Shown here: positions 7,291 through 16,567 of the stretch, piece by piece
Position numbering within the stretch: position 1 is the first letter of the stretch
Layout: each line of letters begins with the position of its first letter
NCBI GenBank assembly: GCA_964543795.1
Contig: CAZIZN010000027.1
Coordinates: 1-64,000 of the forward strand
Length of the DNA: 64,000 bases
Reading direction: 5' to 3'
Source: JACKIC01 sp964543795
GTDB taxonomy: Bacteria; Planctomycetota; UBA1135; UBA2386
Notes under the pieces: generated by a model
Told to the model about the DNA's origin: nothing
The model's database searches: none
Seen by the model: the letters and a program-made list of their open reading frames with translations, nothing else
Made by a program: the position numbers and the translations under genes

Positions 7291-9384
7291 TCACGGCTTG
7301 ACGATCTCGGCGAGCACCTTCTCGGCGATGTTCGGCGGCACCGGCTCGTAGGAGGCCGGCTCCATCGTGTAGGTGCCACGGCCCTGCGTGAGCGAACGCA
7401 ACGTCGTCGAGTACTGGAACATCTCGGCGAGCGGCACCTTGCCGGTCACGGCCGAGATCCCGCCCGGCTTGCTGATCATCTCCTCGACGAGGCCTCGCCG
7501 CGAGCTGAGGTCGCCGATGACGTCGCCGGTCTTCTCCTCGGGCGCTTCGATCTCGATCTTCATGATCGGCTCGAGCAGCTGCGAGTTGCCTTCCGCCGCG
7601 AGGCGGAACGCGAGCACGCCGGCCGCCTCGAACGCCATCGCGCTCGAGTCGACGTCGTGGCTCTGGCCGTCGTAGAGCTCGGCGACGATCTTGCAGTACG
7701 GGAAGCCGATGCGGCCGCCGCCCTTGATCGCGGCCTCGATGCCGGCCTCGACCGCCGGGATGTATTCGCGCGGCACCGAGCCGCCCTTGACGGCGTCGAT
7801 GAACTGCAGGTCCTCGACCTCGGGGTCGACGTTGAAGCGCACACGCGCGACGGCGAACTGGCCCGAACCGCCGGACTGCTTGATGTGACGCGCTTCGACC
7901 TGCTTGGGCCCCTTCAGCGTCATCTTGTAGGCGACCTTCGGCCGCCCCACGGTCACCGGGATCTTGTAGTCGTTCATGATCATGTTGCACTTCACTTCGA
8001 GGTGCAACTCGCCCATGCCCGAGATGACCATCTGCCCGGTCTGCTCGTCGGTGCGCGCCTTGAACGTCGGATCCTCGCGCACGAGCTTGCCGATGACCTC
8101 GGACAGCTTGTCGCGGTCGCCGCCCGACTTGGGCTCGATCGCCATGCTGATCACGGTGTCCGGGAACGCCATCGCTTCGTAGATCACCGGGTTCTCGCGC
8201 GTCGACAGCGTGTCGCCCGTGATCGAGTCCTTGATGCCGACCGCCGCGACGATGTCGCCGGCGCGCGCGACGTCGATCGGCTCGCGCTGGATCGCGTGCA
8301 TGCGCATGAGGCGGCCGATGCGGTCGAAGCGGCGCGTGCGGGCGTTGTAGTACTTCTCGCCCTGGTGCATCTCGCCGGTGTAGATGCGCACGAACGTGAG
8401 GTCGCCGTTGGGATCGCTGATGGTCTTGAACACGAGGCCGGCGAACGGCTGGTCGGGCAGCAGCGGGCGGTTGACCTTCTCGTCGTTCTCGGGGTTGAAA
8501 CCCTCGATCGGCGGCACGTCGAGGGGGCTCGGCAGATAGTCGACGATCGCGTCGAGCACGTTCTGCACGCCCTTGTCCTTGAAGGCCGAGCCGCAGAACA
8601 CCGGCGTGATCTTGAGGTCGAGCGTGCCCTTGCGGATCGCCATCATGACCTCCTCGACTGTGATCTCCTCGCCCTCGACGAACTTCTCGAGCACGTCGTC
8701 GTGGCACTCGGCGACCGCCTCGACCATCTGCTCGCGGCGCTTCTTCGCCTCCTCGAGCAGCTCGGCCGGGATCTCGCCGACGGTCATCTCGCGCGCGTCG
8801 TCCTCGGCCCAGACGCAGGCCTGCATGCGCACGAGGTCGACGACGCCCTTGAACTCCTTCTCGCGGCCGATCGGCATCACGAGCGGCACCGGGTTCGCGT
8901 TGAGCCGTGTGCGCATCGACTCGACCGCCTTGTAGAAGTCGGCGCCCGTGCGGTCCATCTTGTTGACGAACGCGATGCGCGGGACCTTGTAGCGGTTGGC
9001 CTGGCGCCACACCGTCTCCGACTGCGGCTGCACGCCGGCGACGGCGCAGAACACGCCGACCGCGCCGTCGAGCACACGCAGCGAGCGTTCGACCTCGGCC
9101 GTGAAGTCGACGTGCCCGGGCGTGTCGATCAGGCTCATGCGGTGGTCGCGCCACTGGCAGGTCGTCGCCGCCGACGTGATCGTGATGCCGCGCTTGCGCT
9201 CCTCCTCGAGGTAGTCCATCGTCGCCGCGCCTTCGTGCACCTCACCGATCTTGTGGCTCTTGCCGGTGATGTAGAGGATGCGTTCGCTGAACGTGGTCTT
9301 GCCGGCGTCGATGTGGGCGATCACACCGAAGTTGCGGTAGGTGCGAATCGTCTGGACGTCCTTCGACTCCTTCTGGTCGGACAT
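7291..9384 (-). CDS. fusA: Translation elongation factor G
   Basis: A 697-residue GTPase that drives ribosomal translocation. Seen in order: the G1 loop AHIDAGKTT, switch I with YLEEERKRGITITSAAT, DTPGHVDF, NKMDRTGADF, the domain II beta barrel, and domains III-V ending LAEIVKP. All G-motifs are intact, so this is a functional EF-G. The ATG at 9384 gives MSDQKESKD directly before the GTPase domain; an upstream ATG at 9417 would add eleven residues, and neither has a strong ribosome-binding site. It is not in a str operon here (no rpsL, rpsG or tuf beside it). The promoter must lie in the 345-bp divergent gap. Confidence 0.95.
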   Translation of the reverse strand: MSDQKESKDVQTIRTYRNFGVIAHIDAGKTTFSERILYITGKSHKIGEVHEGAATMDYLEEERKRGITITSAATTCQWRDHRMSLIDTPGHVDFTAEVERSLRVLDGAVGVFCAVAGVQPQSETVWRQANRYKVPRIAFVNKMDRTGADFYKAVESMRTRLNANPVPLVMPIGREKEFKGVVDLVRMQACVWAEDDAREMTVGEIPAELLEEAKKRREQMVEAVAECHDDVLEKFVEGEEITVEEVMMAIRKGTLDLKITPVFCGSAFKDKGVQNVLDAIVDYLPSPLDVPPIEGFNPENDEKVNRPLLPDQPFAGLVFKTISDPNGDLTFVRIYTGEMHQGEKYYNARTRRFDRIGRLMRMHAIQREPIDVARAGDIVAAVGIKDSITGDTLSTRENPVIYEAMAFPDTVISMAIEPKSGGDRDKLSEVIGKLVREDPTFKARTDEQTGQMVISGMGELHLEVKCNMIMNDYKIPVTVGRPKVAYKMTLKGPKQVEARHIKQSGGSGQFAVARVRFNVDPEVEDLQFIDAVKGGSVPREYIPAVEAGIEAAIKGGGRIGFPYCKIVAELYDGQSHDVDSSAMAFEAAGVLAFRLAAEGNSQLLEPIMKIEIEAPEEKTGDVIGDLSSRRGLVEEMISKPGGISAVTGKVPLAEMFQYSTTLRSLTQGRGTYTMEPASYEPVPPNIAEKVLAEIVKP

Positions 9385-9729
9385 GGCGGGGCGTTGGGTT
9401 TGGCTCGGGGAGGACATGATGGTCGCGCGCTCGTGGCGACGCGGTGCGGCGCAGGCTGGACCCGGACGCAGCCGCTGGCGGCGGGGGCACGGGCCGATCT
9501 GCCCGATTTGAAGCGCGAGAACGGTAGCCGCGGAGGCCGGCGGGTCAATGGGGGATCGCCCGCCTGCCCCACGGTGGCGCGCGCCGGGCCCCATGCCCCG
9601 ACCGTCGCCGGACGCACCGCGCGGGAGACGAACGCAGCGGCGCTGCGACCGGCCGATCCCCGCCGCCGTACAGGCCGTCGACACCCGCGGCCGATGCCGT
9701 CCCGGACCGACCATCCAGGACGCGCACCG
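9385..9729. other. Divergent intergenic region between fusA and the carbonic anhydrase gene
   Basis: A 345-bp GC-rich spacer from which fusA and the tandem carbonic anhydrase gene diverge. Both promoters are expected here. I found no clear -35/-10 pair, tRNA or small gene, although short frames run through it on both strands. Confidence 0.5.
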
Positions 9730-11508
9730 ATGTACCAGCACCTTCGCTCGCCCGCGATCCGCTCTGCCCTCGCGGCCTTGCTCGGCATCCTCGCCGGCGG
9801 CCTCGGCGCCCAGAAGACGCCGGACGAGGCGCTCAGGGCCTTGCGGCAAGGCAACCGCAACTTCGTGCAGGGGCAGTCCGTGCCGCAACCGCTCGGCGAA
9901 GGCGTGCGCCGCACGCTGGCGCGCGGCCAGACGCCGTTCGCGATCGTCGTCACCTGCGCCGACAGCCGCGTCGTGCCCGAACACGTGTTCAACGCCGGCC
10001 TCGGCGAACTGTTCGTCGTGCGTCTGGCCGGCAACACCTGCGACCCCGAGGTTCTGGCGAGCCTCGAGTACGCCGTCGAGCATCTCGGTGTGCCGCTCTG
10101 CGTGGTGCTCGGGCACGAGGACTGCGGCGTCGTCGCCGCCGCAGCACAGCACTTCGCCGCTGCCGCCGGCGATCCCACCGTCGGTGCCGCGACCCCCGCG
10201 CTGCAGCAACTGCTCGAGCGTCTGGAGCCGCCGGTGCGGCGCGCCCGCGCGCGCGAACTCGGCGGCAAGGACCTGCTGACCGCGTGCGAAGAGGAGAACG
10301 TGCACCACACCGTGCACGAGTGCCTGCGCCGCAGCCCGCTGCTGCGCCGCTACGTGCAGGCCGGGAAGTTGCGCATGGCGCCCGCCCGCTACCGCCTGCA
10401 ATCCGGCGAGGTCGAGTGGCTGACGCCGCGCGCGCTGCCGGCCGAGCCCGGGGCCGTCGAGACGGTCGCGCGCCACACCGTGCCGATGGGTGTGCCTCCG
10501 CACGTCGCCCTGCGCCTGCTCCAGGCCGGCCACCGCCGCTTCCTGGGCGACGGCCAGCCGACGGGCGATCTCTCGCCTGGCCGCCGCGAAGCGTTGACGC
10601 ACGGCCAGCGGCCGCTCGCGATCGTGCTGACCTGCGCGGACTCGCGCGTGCCGCCCGAGCACCTGTTCGACGCGGGCCTGGGCGAACTGTTCGTCGTGCG
10701 CATCGCCGGCAACACCCTCAACGACGACGCGCTCGCGAGCCTCGAGTACGCCGCGACCCACACCGGAGCGTCGCTGCTCGTGGTGCTGGGGCACACGCGC
10801 TGCGGCGCGATCGGCGCGGCTGCCGATCTCGCGGCAGCCCACGCCGAAGGCAAGGCGGATCAGCACACCCTGACCCCGGGCATGCGCGCCTTGCTGGCCC
10901 GGCTCGAGCCGGCGGTCGAGATGGCGCGCGCTGCCGGCGCGCGCGGCGACGCGCTCGTCGACCTCGCCGTGCGGCACCACGTGCTGCGTACGATCGCCGA
11001 GGCGCGGGCTCGCAGCACGGTGGTGCGCCAGCTCGAACACGACGGCCGCCTGGCCGTGCTCGCCGCCGTCTACGACGTCGGCTCCGGCGACATCTCCTGG
11101 CTGAAGGAACCGGTCGAGCCGGCCCCACCTGCGACGCCGGCCGCCGAGACGGCGCCCACGCACCGCGCCGACACGCCGCGGCGCGACCCGGCGACCGGCG
11201 GCGAGCAGGCCGAGCACCACACCGCACCGACCCTGGATTGGGCCGACCCACGAGCGCTCGCGGTGGTGTCGCCAGCACACACCCATCCGCCGAGCGACGG
11301 CGCGTCGCACGACCGTCCTGCGCACGGCGCGGCAGCCGGTCCCACCGCGCCGGCTGCGAGCCACGATCCGGTCGACCCCGGCGCGGCTGGCGGCGCGCCG
11401 CCTTCGACCCCGGGCAAGCCGCCCCTGGATGCGCTGCCCCTGGTCGCCGCCGTCGGCATCGCGTCGCTGTTGCTCGCCGCGCTGGTCGCGGCGACGAGGC
11501 GGCGCTGA
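9730..11508 (+). CDS. Exported tandem beta-carbonic anhydrase with C-terminal membrane anchor
   Basis: A 592-residue protein with two full beta-carbonic anhydrase domains. Residues 1-27 form a signal peptide ending LAGGLGAQ. Domain 1 has CADSR near residue 76 and GHEDCG near 128-131; domain 2 has CADSR near 302 and GHTRCG near 355-358. Each has the Cys, Asp-Arg, His and Cys zinc and catalytic set. A Pro/Ala/Thr-rich linker follows, and the protein ends in a hydrophobic helix (LVAAVGIASLLLAALVA) with basic residues, so both domains should face the periplasm. Reaction: reversible hydration of CO2. Beta-type enzymes are usually single-domain and cytoplasmic or periplasmic. The ATG at 9730 is chosen to place the signal peptide at the N-terminus. 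Confidence 0.88.
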   Translation: MYQHLRSPAIRSALAALLGILAGGLGAQKTPDEALRALRQGNRNFVQGQSVPQPLGEGVRRTLARGQTPFAIVVTCADSRVVPEHVFNAGLGELFVVRLAGNTCDPEVLASLEYAVEHLGVPLCVVLGHEDCGVVAAAAQHFAAAAGDPTVGAATPALQQLLERLEPPVRRARARELGGKDLLTACEEENVHHTVHECLRRSPLLRRYVQAGKLRMAPARYRLQSGEVEWLTPRALPAEPGAVETVARHTVPMGVPPHVALRLLQAGHRRFLGDGQPTGDLSPGRREALTHGQRPLAIVLTCADSRVPPEHLFDAGLGELFVVRIAGNTLNDDALASLEYAATHTGASLLVVLGHTRCGAIGAAADLAAAHAEGKADQHTLTPGMRALLARLEPAVEMARAAGARGDALVDLAVRHHVLRTIAEARARSTVVRQLEHDGRLAVLAAVYDVGSGDISWLKEPVEPAPPATPAAETAPTHRADTPRRDPATGGEQAEHHTAPTLDWADPRALAVVSPAHTHPPSDGASHDRPAHGAAAGPTAPAASHDPVDPGAAGGAPPSTPGKPPLDALPLVAAVGIASLLLAALVAATRRR

Positions 11509-11562
11509 CGCCGCCGACGCCCGCGCGGCTCCCGAGCGATCGGCGGCCGCGGGCGACCGCGC

Positions 11563-13227
11563 TCAGTGCCGCGCGAGCCACTCGAGGAAACGACCGCGAC
11601 GCACCGGGTCCTCGTTCCAGCGGAAGTAGACCAGTTCGAACGCGCCGAAGTCGGCGCGCACCTGCGCGGGATCGCGGCCGTCGAGGCTCGCGAGGTAGTC
11701 GTCGAGATGGCGTTCGAGGTCGACCATGCGTACGCCTTCGGCAGAGCGCAGCCGGTGCGCGACCGCCGGGTCCCACCGCACCAGCGTCGCCGGCACGCCG
11801 AACAGGTCGGCCCGCAGCCACGGATACGCGTCGGTCATCGGCGGATGGTCGACGAGCAGGAAGTGCACGCGCTGCGTCTCGAACGCGTAGCGCGTCGCCT
11901 CGGGGCTGCTGAAGACGCCCTTCTCGTGACCGACCGGACCGCGCTGCGACAGTTCGCGGCGCGCGAGGAAGCGGTCGGTCAGGCCGGTGACCCCCTCGAG
12001 CGCGTAGGCGACCTTGCTCTCGTAGACGAGCATCGCCTGCGTGCCGGAGAACACGACGCGCAGTCCGGTGTCCCCCATCGCCTCGCGCAGGCGCCGGCCG
12101 GCGCTGCGCAGCGTGTCGACGCGCTCCTGCGGATACTGCGCGCGCTCGTCGGCGACGCCGCGCACGCTCTCGCCGGTGCGCAGCAGGTCGGCGCGTTCGA
12201 AGAAGCACAGCGTGGCCGCGGCCACCACGGCGCACGCGACCGCGCGCCACGCCGCGCCCGCCGGCGCGATCCGCCGCACCGCGAGTTCGAGCGCGACGTA
12301 GAGCAGCGGCACGACCGGCAGGCAGAACCGCGCGAACATGAAGTCGCCGCCGACCCACACGACGAACCCCAGGTACGGGACGACGAACCACACCACGAGC
12401 CACGGCATCGGCCCGCGCCGGGCCCACCACGGCATCAGGAGCGCCGCGAGCAGTGCGGGCACCAGCACCCAGTAGGCGGCGAAGAACAGTTCGACGTAGA
12501 ACCAGCCCTGGCCCGGATAAGGCTCGCCGGCGGACTTTGCGTAGAACGTGTTCGGCAGCAGGTCGCCGTAGTAGAGGAACCGCCAGGCCAGGAAGGGCAC
12601 GAACAGCAGGAACCCCGGCGCCGCGAAGCCGAGCACCGGCGCGAGGCTGCGCGCGCGCAGCGAGGCGAACACGGCGACGCCGCCCGCGAGCGCGCCGACG
12701 AGGCCGCCGTCGGGGCGGGTCAGCGCGGCCAGCACGGCGAGGAAGCTCGCCAAGGCGAACTCGCCGGCGCGTTCGGCGCGCACGAGCACGCCGACCAGCA
12801 CGGTGACGAGCAGCACGAACCCCAGCGTCTCGAGCCCGCACGACGCGAAGTCGCCGAGGTGGCGGTGCACGGCGACGCCGACCGCGGCGAGCGGCAGGAA
12901 CGGCGCCGCCGGCCCGGCGAACCGCTGGCCCACCCACCACGTCGCCGGCACGAGCAGGCCGAGGCAGACGATGCCGAGCGCTTGCGCGAACCAGACGCCG
13001 TCGATGCCGAGCGCGATCGCGAGCGCACACAGCACGGTCCACGACGGGTTGCTGTAGCCCTCGACGCGCTCGCCCGGGTTGTAGACGAGGCCCATGCCGT
13101 TGGCGCAGTTCTCGGCGTAGCGGAGCGTGATGAACGCGTCGTCGCAGACCCACGCACGCTGCACCGCCGCGGCCATCGCCGCGAGCGCCAGCGCCGCGAG
13201 CACGAACCAGCGCACCCTGGCGCTCAC
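11563..13227 (-). CDS. Polytopic membrane glycosyltransferase-like protein (AftB/GT39-like), copy 1
   Basis: A 554-residue membrane protein. The N-terminal part after the first helix has CDDAFITLRYAEN and EGYSNPSWTVL, the acidic loop motif of lipid-linked-sugar-dependent glycosyltransferases of the AftB/PMT type. About nine hydrophobic segments follow, with DLLPNTFYAKS and a VWVGGDFMFARF loop. The last third is a soluble domain ending LEWLARH. Such enzymes move sugar from a polyprenyl-phosphate donor onto envelope glycans or proteins on the outer face of the membrane (family knowledge). It starts at GTG 13227, overlapping the stop of the upstream paralogue (GTGA), so it is translationally coupled. 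The acceptor is unknown. Confidence 0.75.
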   Translation of the reverse strand: MSARVRWFVLAALALAAMAAAVQRAWVCDDAFITLRYAENCANGMGLVYNPGERVEGYSNPSWTVLCALAIALGIDGVWFAQALGIVCLGLLVPATWWVGQRFAGPAAPFLPLAAVGVAVHRHLGDFASCGLETLGFVLLVTVLVGVLVRAERAGEFALASFLAVLAALTRPDGGLVGALAGGVAVFASLRARSLAPVLGFAAPGFLLFVPFLAWRFLYYGDLLPNTFYAKSAGEPYPGQGWFYVELFFAAYWVLVPALLAALLMPWWARRGPMPWLVVWFVVPYLGFVVWVGGDFMFARFCLPVVPLLYVALELAVRRIAPAGAAWRAVACAVVAAATLCFFERADLLRTGESVRGVADERAQYPQERVDTLRSAGRRLREAMGDTGLRVVFSGTQAMLVYESKVAYALEGVTGLTDRFLARRELSQRGPVGHEKGVFSSPEATRYAFETQRVHFLLVDHPPMTDAYPWLRADLFGVPATLVRWDPAVAHRLRSAEGVRMVDLERHLDDYLASLDGRDPAQVRADFGAFELVYFRWNEDPVRRGRFLEWLARH

Positions 13228-14939
13228 CGCAGGAACTCCTCGAACCGACGCCGGCGCTCCGGATCGTCGTTGACCGCGAAGTAGAAGCGGACGAAGGCGG
13301 CGAAGTCGGCGGCGACCCGTCCCTTCGACTTGTGCGGCAGGTCGGCCAGGTAGGCGTCGAGCACCGCCTCGAAGTCGGCGAACCGCACGTTGGGGTCGCG
13401 CCGCCGCCATTCGGCGAGCACGGCGCGGTCGTAGGTGACGAGCCGTGCCGGGATCACCGGGAAGACGATGTCGCGATGCGGGTCGACGGCGGGTTCGCCG
13501 GTCGCGAACGACAGGTCGAAGTGCAGGTGCAGCTTGCGCACGTCGACGAGGTAGTCGACGTAGCCCTGCCAGCCGCGCTCGTGGCCGACCGTCGAGCGCA
13601 CGGCGATCGGGCGGTGCGCGATCCAGGCGTCGGTCAGGCCGGCGACGCATTCGACGGCGACGGGCGCCTTGCTGCGGTGCGCGAGGTTGGCGTGGCTGCC
13701 GCCGATGCCGATGCGCACGGGCAGGCCCTCGAACAGCGGGCGCAGGCAGTGGCCGGCGATGCGCATCGCCTCGGTGAACGGCAGGCCCGGCGCGAACTCG
13801 GCGAGCGAGATGCGGCGGTTGTCCGAGAAGCCGCGCGGGTTGTCGTAGGCGCCCAGCCACGCGGGTTCGGCGCGCAGACAGAGGCCGGCCACGAGCGCTG
13901 CGGCGACGACCGGCTGCGGCCACTTCGCCCGCAGGCGGTTGGCGGCGAGGTCGAGTGCGAGCAGCAGCGGCGGCAGCACCGGCACGAGGAAGCGGCCGAA
14001 CATGAAGTCGCCGCCGACCCAGACGACGAAGCCGAGGTACGGCAGCACGAACGCGACTACGGCGACGAACGGGCGGCGGCCGAGGAACGGGGAGATGCCC
14101 GCGAGCAGATCGGGCCTGCGCGCGGCGAAGGCGAGCGGCACCGCCAGCACCGGCAGCAGCGCCCAGTAGCACTTCGCGAACTCCCAGACGTAGACGAGTC
14201 CCTGCCCCGGGTAGGGGTCGTGCGCGGACTTCGCGTAGAAGGTGTTCGGGACCCAGGATCCGTAGTAGGCGTGGCGCCAGAGCAGGTAGGGCCCGAACAC
14301 CAGAAGCAGCGGCACGACGTAGCCGAACAGCAGCAGCGGGGCGCGCCGCCGGCGGCTGTCGAACAGCACGAACAGGCCCGTCGCCGCGACGAACAGCGCA
14401 CCGTCGGGGCGGGTCATCGCGAGCAGCACGGCGACGAAGCCGGCGAGCCACGCTTCGCGCGCGCAGCGCAGCACCAGGGCGAAGCGCAGCAGCGCCAGCA
14501 CGAGCAGGGCGAACAGCGCGGTCTCGAGGCCGGCGGGCGCCAGCGAGGCGGCGTGGTGGACCGCGGCGAAGGCGCACGCAGCGACCGGCACGAGCGCGCG
14601 GCCGCCGCTCGCGCGCCACGCGAGCCCGGCGAGCAACAGCACGGTGCCGGCGTGGAACAGGGTGCCCCACGCGGCGGCCCAGGTCTCGATGGCGTCGCCG
14701 GTGGCGCCAAGCGAGTAGCCGAGCGCCAGCAGCATCGTCCACGCGAAGTTCGTGTAGCCCTCGACCGGCGCCTCCTGTGGGTCGAGGTTGAAGACGAGGC
14801 CGTGGCCGAGCACGAAGTGCTCGGCGTAGCGGAACGAGATGTAGGCGTCGTCGCAGGTCCAACGCAGCTGCCAGGCCTGGACGGCCGAGGCCGCGACCGC
14901 GAGCGCGGCGAGGGTCCAGAACAGGGTGCGGCCGGGCAT
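13224..14939 (-). CDS. Polytopic membrane glycosyltransferase-like protein (AftB/GT39-like), copy 2
   Basis: A 571-residue paralogue of the following gene, with the same order of features: first helix, CDDAYISFRYAEHFV, VEGYTNFAWTMLL, TRPDGALF, WVPNTFYAKSAHDPYPGQG, WVGGDFMFGRFLVP, and a C-terminal soluble domain with RRDPNVRFADFEAVLDAYL. The shared blocks (TRPDG, PNTFYAKS, PYPGQG, WVGGDFMF) show a duplication within the operon. The acidic DD near the start of the first outer loop is the expected catalytic base. It starts at ATG 14939 and ends in a GTGA overlap with copy 1. The two may add different sugars or form a pair; this is inference. Confidence 0.75.
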   Translation of the reverse strand: MPGRTLFWTLAALAVAASAVQAWQLRWTCDDAYISFRYAEHFVLGHGLVFNLDPQEAPVEGYTNFAWTMLLALGYSLGATGDAIETWAAAWGTLFHAGTVLLLAGLAWRASGGRALVPVAACAFAAVHHAASLAPAGLETALFALLVLALLRFALVLRCAREAWLAGFVAVLLAMTRPDGALFVAATGLFVLFDSRRRRAPLLLFGYVVPLLLVFGPYLLWRHAYYGSWVPNTFYAKSAHDPYPGQGLVYVWEFAKCYWALLPVLAVPLAFAARRPDLLAGISPFLGRRPFVAVVAFVLPYLGFVVWVGGDFMFGRFLVPVLPPLLLALDLAANRLRAKWPQPVVAAALVAGLCLRAEPAWLGAYDNPRGFSDNRRISLAEFAPGLPFTEAMRIAGHCLRPLFEGLPVRIGIGGSHANLAHRSKAPVAVECVAGLTDAWIAHRPIAVRSTVGHERGWQGYVDYLVDVRKLHLHFDLSFATGEPAVDPHRDIVFPVIPARLVTYDRAVLAEWRRRDPNVRFADFEAVLDAYLADLPHKSKGRVAADFAAFVRFYFAVNDDPERRRRFEEFLR

Positions 14940-15003
14940 GCCGGGGGCGAAGGCTAGCGGCGCCGGGGCACGGCGCGAAGCACTCTTGCGCCACGAACTT
15001 GCC

Positions 15004-15414
15004 CTACGGGTAGTAGTGCGTCGCGAAGTAGTACAGCTGGTTCTGGTACGTCGTGTAGTAGGTGGTCGCCAGTTGATTGTTCGTCACGCTCGGCATCAGC
15101 GTGGCGAAGCTGGGGTCGTCCGGAACCATCACTCGGACCGCGGGGAAGCTCCAGAAGTAGGATTGTGGAGGGCCGCCGTCGTCGGGGAACAGAGTCAGCA
15201 ACGGGGTATTCGAGTCGCCGCGCCGCACGAACCTGTGCTGGAACCCTCTCCCGCCCACCGAGACCTGTGCACCCGATGCAAACGGATCGGGCTCCCAGCT
15301 CACACCCGTCAGGGTGCCGCCCCAGCAATCGCTGCTGCTGCCGGAAGCCGATTGGCACACAGCCCGGCGACGCCGATTCACATCGTGCGGACCGAATCCG
15401 ATGTCAGCATCCAT
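15004..15414 (-). CDS. Hypothetical protein in a lower-GC island
   Basis: A 136-residue frame starting MDADIGFGPHDVN and ending in a tyrosine-rich tail (NQLYYFATHYYP). It is unrecognised. The middle has DPFASGAQVSVGGRGFQH. It overlaps the 3' end of the upstream secreted-protein gene by 37 bases in another frame. Base composition is clearly lower in GC than the flanks, as for its neighbour. No signal peptide is evident. It could be a real small gene, or the 3' remnant of a longer gene broken by frameshift. Confidence that it is expressed is modest. Confidence 0.4.
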   Translation of the reverse strand: MDADIGFGPHDVNRRRRAVCQSASGSSSDCWGGTLTGVSWEPDPFASGAQVSVGGRGFQHRFVRRGDSNTPLLTLFPDDGGPPQSYFWSFPAVRVMVPDDPSFATLMPSVTNNQLATTYYTTYQNQLYYFATHYYP

Positions 15415-16379
15415 CCTTGCGTGTCAATCCACATGGCCTGGCAATAGAAACTGATACCCGGTGGAATGTGGACATCCGGGGGAAACAATCCCATACCAGT
15501 TGGTCCGATGATGTCGGGTGGGACCAATGCCGGGCTGGAAACCAGCAACGGACAATTGGGTACGTTCGGAAGCATCACATTCTGCGTGCCAAGCCCCAGC
15601 AAGAAGAACCCCGCAGCTATCGGCGCGACGCCTGCGCCAACGCTGATGCGCACCCTCCAGCTTGCGAAGGGATCGCGGGAAAACTCCATGGGGCTGCATC
15701 CCGTCGCATGCCGGCCTAGTCCGTACGAATCTTCGAGGAACACGATTGTCCAATGGGCAGTTGCGTACCCTTGAATGCTGTTGTTACCAGAATATATCCA
15801 CGACCCGACCATGGCGAGATCTACACATATCGATCTTCCTGTGTTATCGATCGTCATGGGAATCTGGATGTTGCTCCCATCCAGAACGCTCGCTCGGTAG
15901 TTTGGGATCCCGTTGCAATCGATGTCCACGGTTGCGTCGCCGTTGAAGTGTTGGAACTGGGGGCTGTGCAGGAAACCTGCCCAAAGATAGAGCAGGCCGG
16001 AGACCGGTTGGGGCGAGTGGAAACGCAGTTGCACTCGTCCAGAGTGCGATGCAGCACCGTACCCGCCGGGAAAACCGAAGGCTACGTTGACGTTGCCGCT
16101 AAGAACCCAGCCGGCCCCACCCCCGGGTGGGAGGTAACTCGCAGGCCATGGAGCTGCGGACACCCTCGCTGCGATGGACGACTGCCCAGGCGTGTCGAGT
16201 ACGACACCACTGGGGGGCAAGGGCCCCGCAGGGAATGTCTGCGAAACCGGAGACCCGTTACGAACGGCCGACACCACCAGCGGCTGTACGGCCGTAGCCG
16301 TGCACACCACCTGGGCGACGAGACTCCCACCAGAGGACAGGACCGCAGCAAGAACGGCTTGGAGCACTCGTGTCGGCAT
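15378..16379 (-). CDS. Secreted protein with planctomycete-type C-terminal module
   Basis: A 333-residue protein with a signal peptide (MPTRVLQAVLAAVLSSGGSL, cleaved after a VAQ-like site). The body is rich in Gly, Pro and aromatic residues with few charged ones, like extracellular beta-sandwich proteins. The C-terminal ~95 residues (VRISVGAGVAPIAAGFFLLG, then PNCPLLVSSPALV and PGISFYCQAMWID) resemble the ends of two other secreted proteins in this window. No catalytic motif is seen; a surface or adhesion role is inferred. GC content and codon use are lower than in all neighbours except the overlapping small gene, which suggests recent acquisition. Confidence 0.65.
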   Translation of the reverse strand: MPTRVLQAVLAAVLSSGGSLVAQVVCTATAVQPLVVSAVRNGSPVSQTFPAGPLPPSGVVLDTPGQSSIAARVSAAPWPASYLPPGGGAGWVLSGNVNVAFGFPGGYGAASHSGRVQLRFHSPQPVSGLLYLWAGFLHSPQFQHFNGDATVDIDCNGIPNYRASVLDGSNIQIPMTIDNTGRSICVDLAMVGSWIYSGNNSIQGYATAHWTIVFLEDSYGLGRHATGCSPMEFSRDPFASWRVRISVGAGVAPIAAGFFLLGLGTQNVMLPNVPNCPLLVSSPALVPPDIIGPTGMGLFPPDVHIPPGISFYCQAMWIDTQGWMLTSDSVRTM

Positions 16380-16567
16380 CTTTGGAACCTCTTGGCCAAG
16401 CGGCGATGCAGGAGCCCTCTTCCAGCACGGCGGTGAGGCTATTCCAGGCCAAGCCTCCAGTCACCTCCTGACCGCAGTCGCGCCAGCTGCGCGCCGCGAT
16501 TCACCCACAACAGCTGCGCCGCCGCGCACACCCCTGTGAGCCATCCCGGCTCACCCGACACCCACCG

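Noticed and set aside
7174..11508. A very long open frame on the plus strand across the fusA region, and similar long frames antisense to other genes
   Set aside because: These are shadow frames caused by high GC; the opposite strand carries clear EF-G and other conserved motifs, and only the 3' end from 9730 (carbonic anhydrase) is real.
15004..15414. Frameshifted 3' part of the secreted protein gene
   Set aside because: The upstream gene already ends in a module that matches other complete proteins, so the small frame is not needed as its tail; kept as a separate low-confidence gene.
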